NCBI RefSeq assembly: GCF_004151235.1
Contig: NZ_JUIV01000011.1
Coordinates: 1-64,000, forward strand
Reading direction: 5' to 3'
DNA: 64,000 bases
From: Flavobacterium anhuiense
GTDB lineage: Bacteria > Bacteroidota > Bacteroidia > Flavobacteriales > Flavobacteriaceae
Shown: positions 63,492-64,000 of the stretch, piece by piece
How positions within the stretch are numbered: the stretch's first letter is position 1
Layout: each line of letters begins with the position of its first letter
The notes under the pieces: model-generated
Seen by the model: the letters and a program-made list of their open reading frames with translations, nothing else
Database searches by the model: none
What the model was told of the DNA's origin: nothing
Program-made: the position numbers and the translations under genes

Positions 63492-63884
63492 CTAAATGTT
63501 AGAATTTAAACAATTCGGACACAATCCTGATAGCGTAAAGTTGATTTCGTTCACTTTGTAATTGTGCGGCATAATATAACTCGGCTTAACATTTTCAAGG
63601 CAAGTAATCTCGTGACAATTCTCGCAGCTAAAATGTGCATGGTTGTGAATATGCACACGTTGATGCGAATGATTGCATTTGGCATATTTTACTGTTCCAT
63701 CTAGATTAGAAATCTTATGGATAACATCTTCATTAATCAAACGATCCAAAATTCTGTAAATGGTAACGCGATCGCACAAATCATTTAATTGTTTGTGAAT
63801 TTCGGTGTGCGAAAGAGCCGTTTTAGATTTCTCAAAAACCTCTAAAACAGCCGTTTTTGCTGCGGTATTACGTGTGGTTTTCAT
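63492..63884 (-). CDS. Fur-family repressor, probably zinc-type (Zur-like)
   Basis: This 130-residue protein is a Fur-family repressor: winged helix TEIHKQLNDLCDRVTIYRIL, then a histidine-rich metal segment CNHSHQRVHIHNHAHF (C70, H72, H74 and others), and two structural zinc pairs, CENC (C87, C90) and CPNC (C122, C125). The lack of a typical Fur N-terminal half and the histidine-rich segment suggest zinc rather than iron, but that is not proven. It is divergent from a gene that runs off the window, with palindromes between. Confidence 0.88.
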   Translation of the reverse strand: MKTTRNTAAKTAVLEVFEKSKTALSHTEIHKQLNDLCDRVTIYRILDRLINEDVIHKISNLDGTVKYAKCNHSHQRVHIHNHAHFSCENCHEITCLENVKPSYIMPHNYKVNEINFTLSGLCPNCLNSNI

Positions 63885-63908
63885 TTTTTATGAAGTTAAA
63901 AATTAAAC

Positions 63909-63958
63909 GCAACAATGTTGCAATTGATAAAATTGTATATATTTGCAACAAAATTGCA
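63909..63958 (+). promoter_or_regulatory. Candidate Fur/Zur operators and promoter in the divergent gap
   Basis: GCAACAATGTTGC (63909-63921) is a palindrome with 6-bp arms, and TGCAACAAAATTGCA (63944-63958) is a second, with TGCAA/TTGCA ends. TATATTTG at 63937-63944 fits a -7 box for the plus-strand gene, and the second palindrome covers its expected transcription start. Two TGCAA-type sites about 36 bases apart suggest an autoregulated metal operator. Confidence 0.6.
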
Positions 63959-63977
63959 TTAAGCAAATGTACACGAA

Positions 63978-64000
63978 ATGAAGAAAATAAGCACATCCTT
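63978..64000 (+). CDS. Start of a gene cut by the window edge
   Basis: ATG at 63978 begins MKKISTS, a basic start like a signal peptide, and runs off the window. It lies behind the -7 box at 63937-63944 and the TGCAA palindrome, divergent from the Fur-type gene. A metal-uptake or outer-membrane function regulated by that repressor is a guess. Confidence 0.4.

Noticed and set aside
1..64000. CRISPR array, rRNA, tRNA, prophage or a defence island
   Set aside because: I looked for evenly spaced identical repeats with unique spacers, conserved RNA genes and phage or nuclease gene sets, and found none.

Overview
The window looks like a chromosomal segment of a gliding member of the Bacteroidota, most probably a Flavobacterium close to F. 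johnsoniae. The evidence is the low GC, promoters of the Bacteroidota type (TTG, about 18-22 bases, TAnnTTTG), a sprD-sprB-sprF gliding adhesin locus followed by pgk, DUF4837 and DUF4349 lipoproteins, type IX secretion signals, and many short palindromic intergenic repeats. This is inferred from gene content; no database comparison was possible.

Region 1 (1-20.6 kb) is the gliding locus: the 3' end of a coiled-coil/SPOR protein (sprD-like), the 6100-residue surface adhesin SprB, and its outer-membrane partner SprF. By my count SprB holds about 55 short SprB repeats, and the central ones are arranged in blocks of about 1.85-2.0 kb. Region 2 (20.7-34.5 kb) is housekeeping and envelope: pgk, a LysM lytic transglycosylase, lipoproteins, two GNAT-type or OmpA proteins, an S41 protease, DUF4349, rnpA, plsC, an acyl-ACP desaturase, an HD hydrolase and an alpha/beta hydrolase. 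Region 3 (34.5-37.1 kb) is the feoA-feoB-Cys-rich peptide operon for ferrous iron; its third gene is only 41 codons. Region 4 (37.2-47.6 kb) has an SCO protein, an M13 peptidase, cytochrome c with hemB, two unknown secreted proteins, a class I aldolase, a beta-barrel protein and a REP-associated (IS200-like) transposase between palindromic repeat units.

Region 5 (47.6-57.6 kb) is a heme cluster. On the minus strand are hemA, hemC, hemD, hemE, three unknown or accessory genes and hemF. On the plus strand are an AraC-type regulator, hemH, a lipoprotein and hemJ. With hemB at 41 kb, every step from glutamyl-tRNA to heme is in the window except hemL, and the protoporphyrinogen oxidase is of the HemJ type. 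Region 6 (57.7-64 kb) has an orphan histidine kinase, an enoyl-CoA hydratase, a small unknown protein, mntR, an Nramp transporter fused to a Usp domain, and a Fur/Zur-type regulator divergent from a gene that runs off the end.

Iron, heme and metal handling (feoAB, hem genes, the di-iron desaturase, cytochrome c, mntR/mntH, fur) is the main theme outside the gliding locus. Candidate operators are visible at several of these promoters. I saw no rRNA, tRNA, CRISPR array, prophage or convincing riboswitch. I did not find a clearly new defence or mobile system. The most unusual signals are the higher-order architecture of SprB, the two families of paired-hairpin repeats around the REP-associated transposase, the cysteine-rich insert in ferrochelatase, and the unknown genes translationally coupled to hemF.
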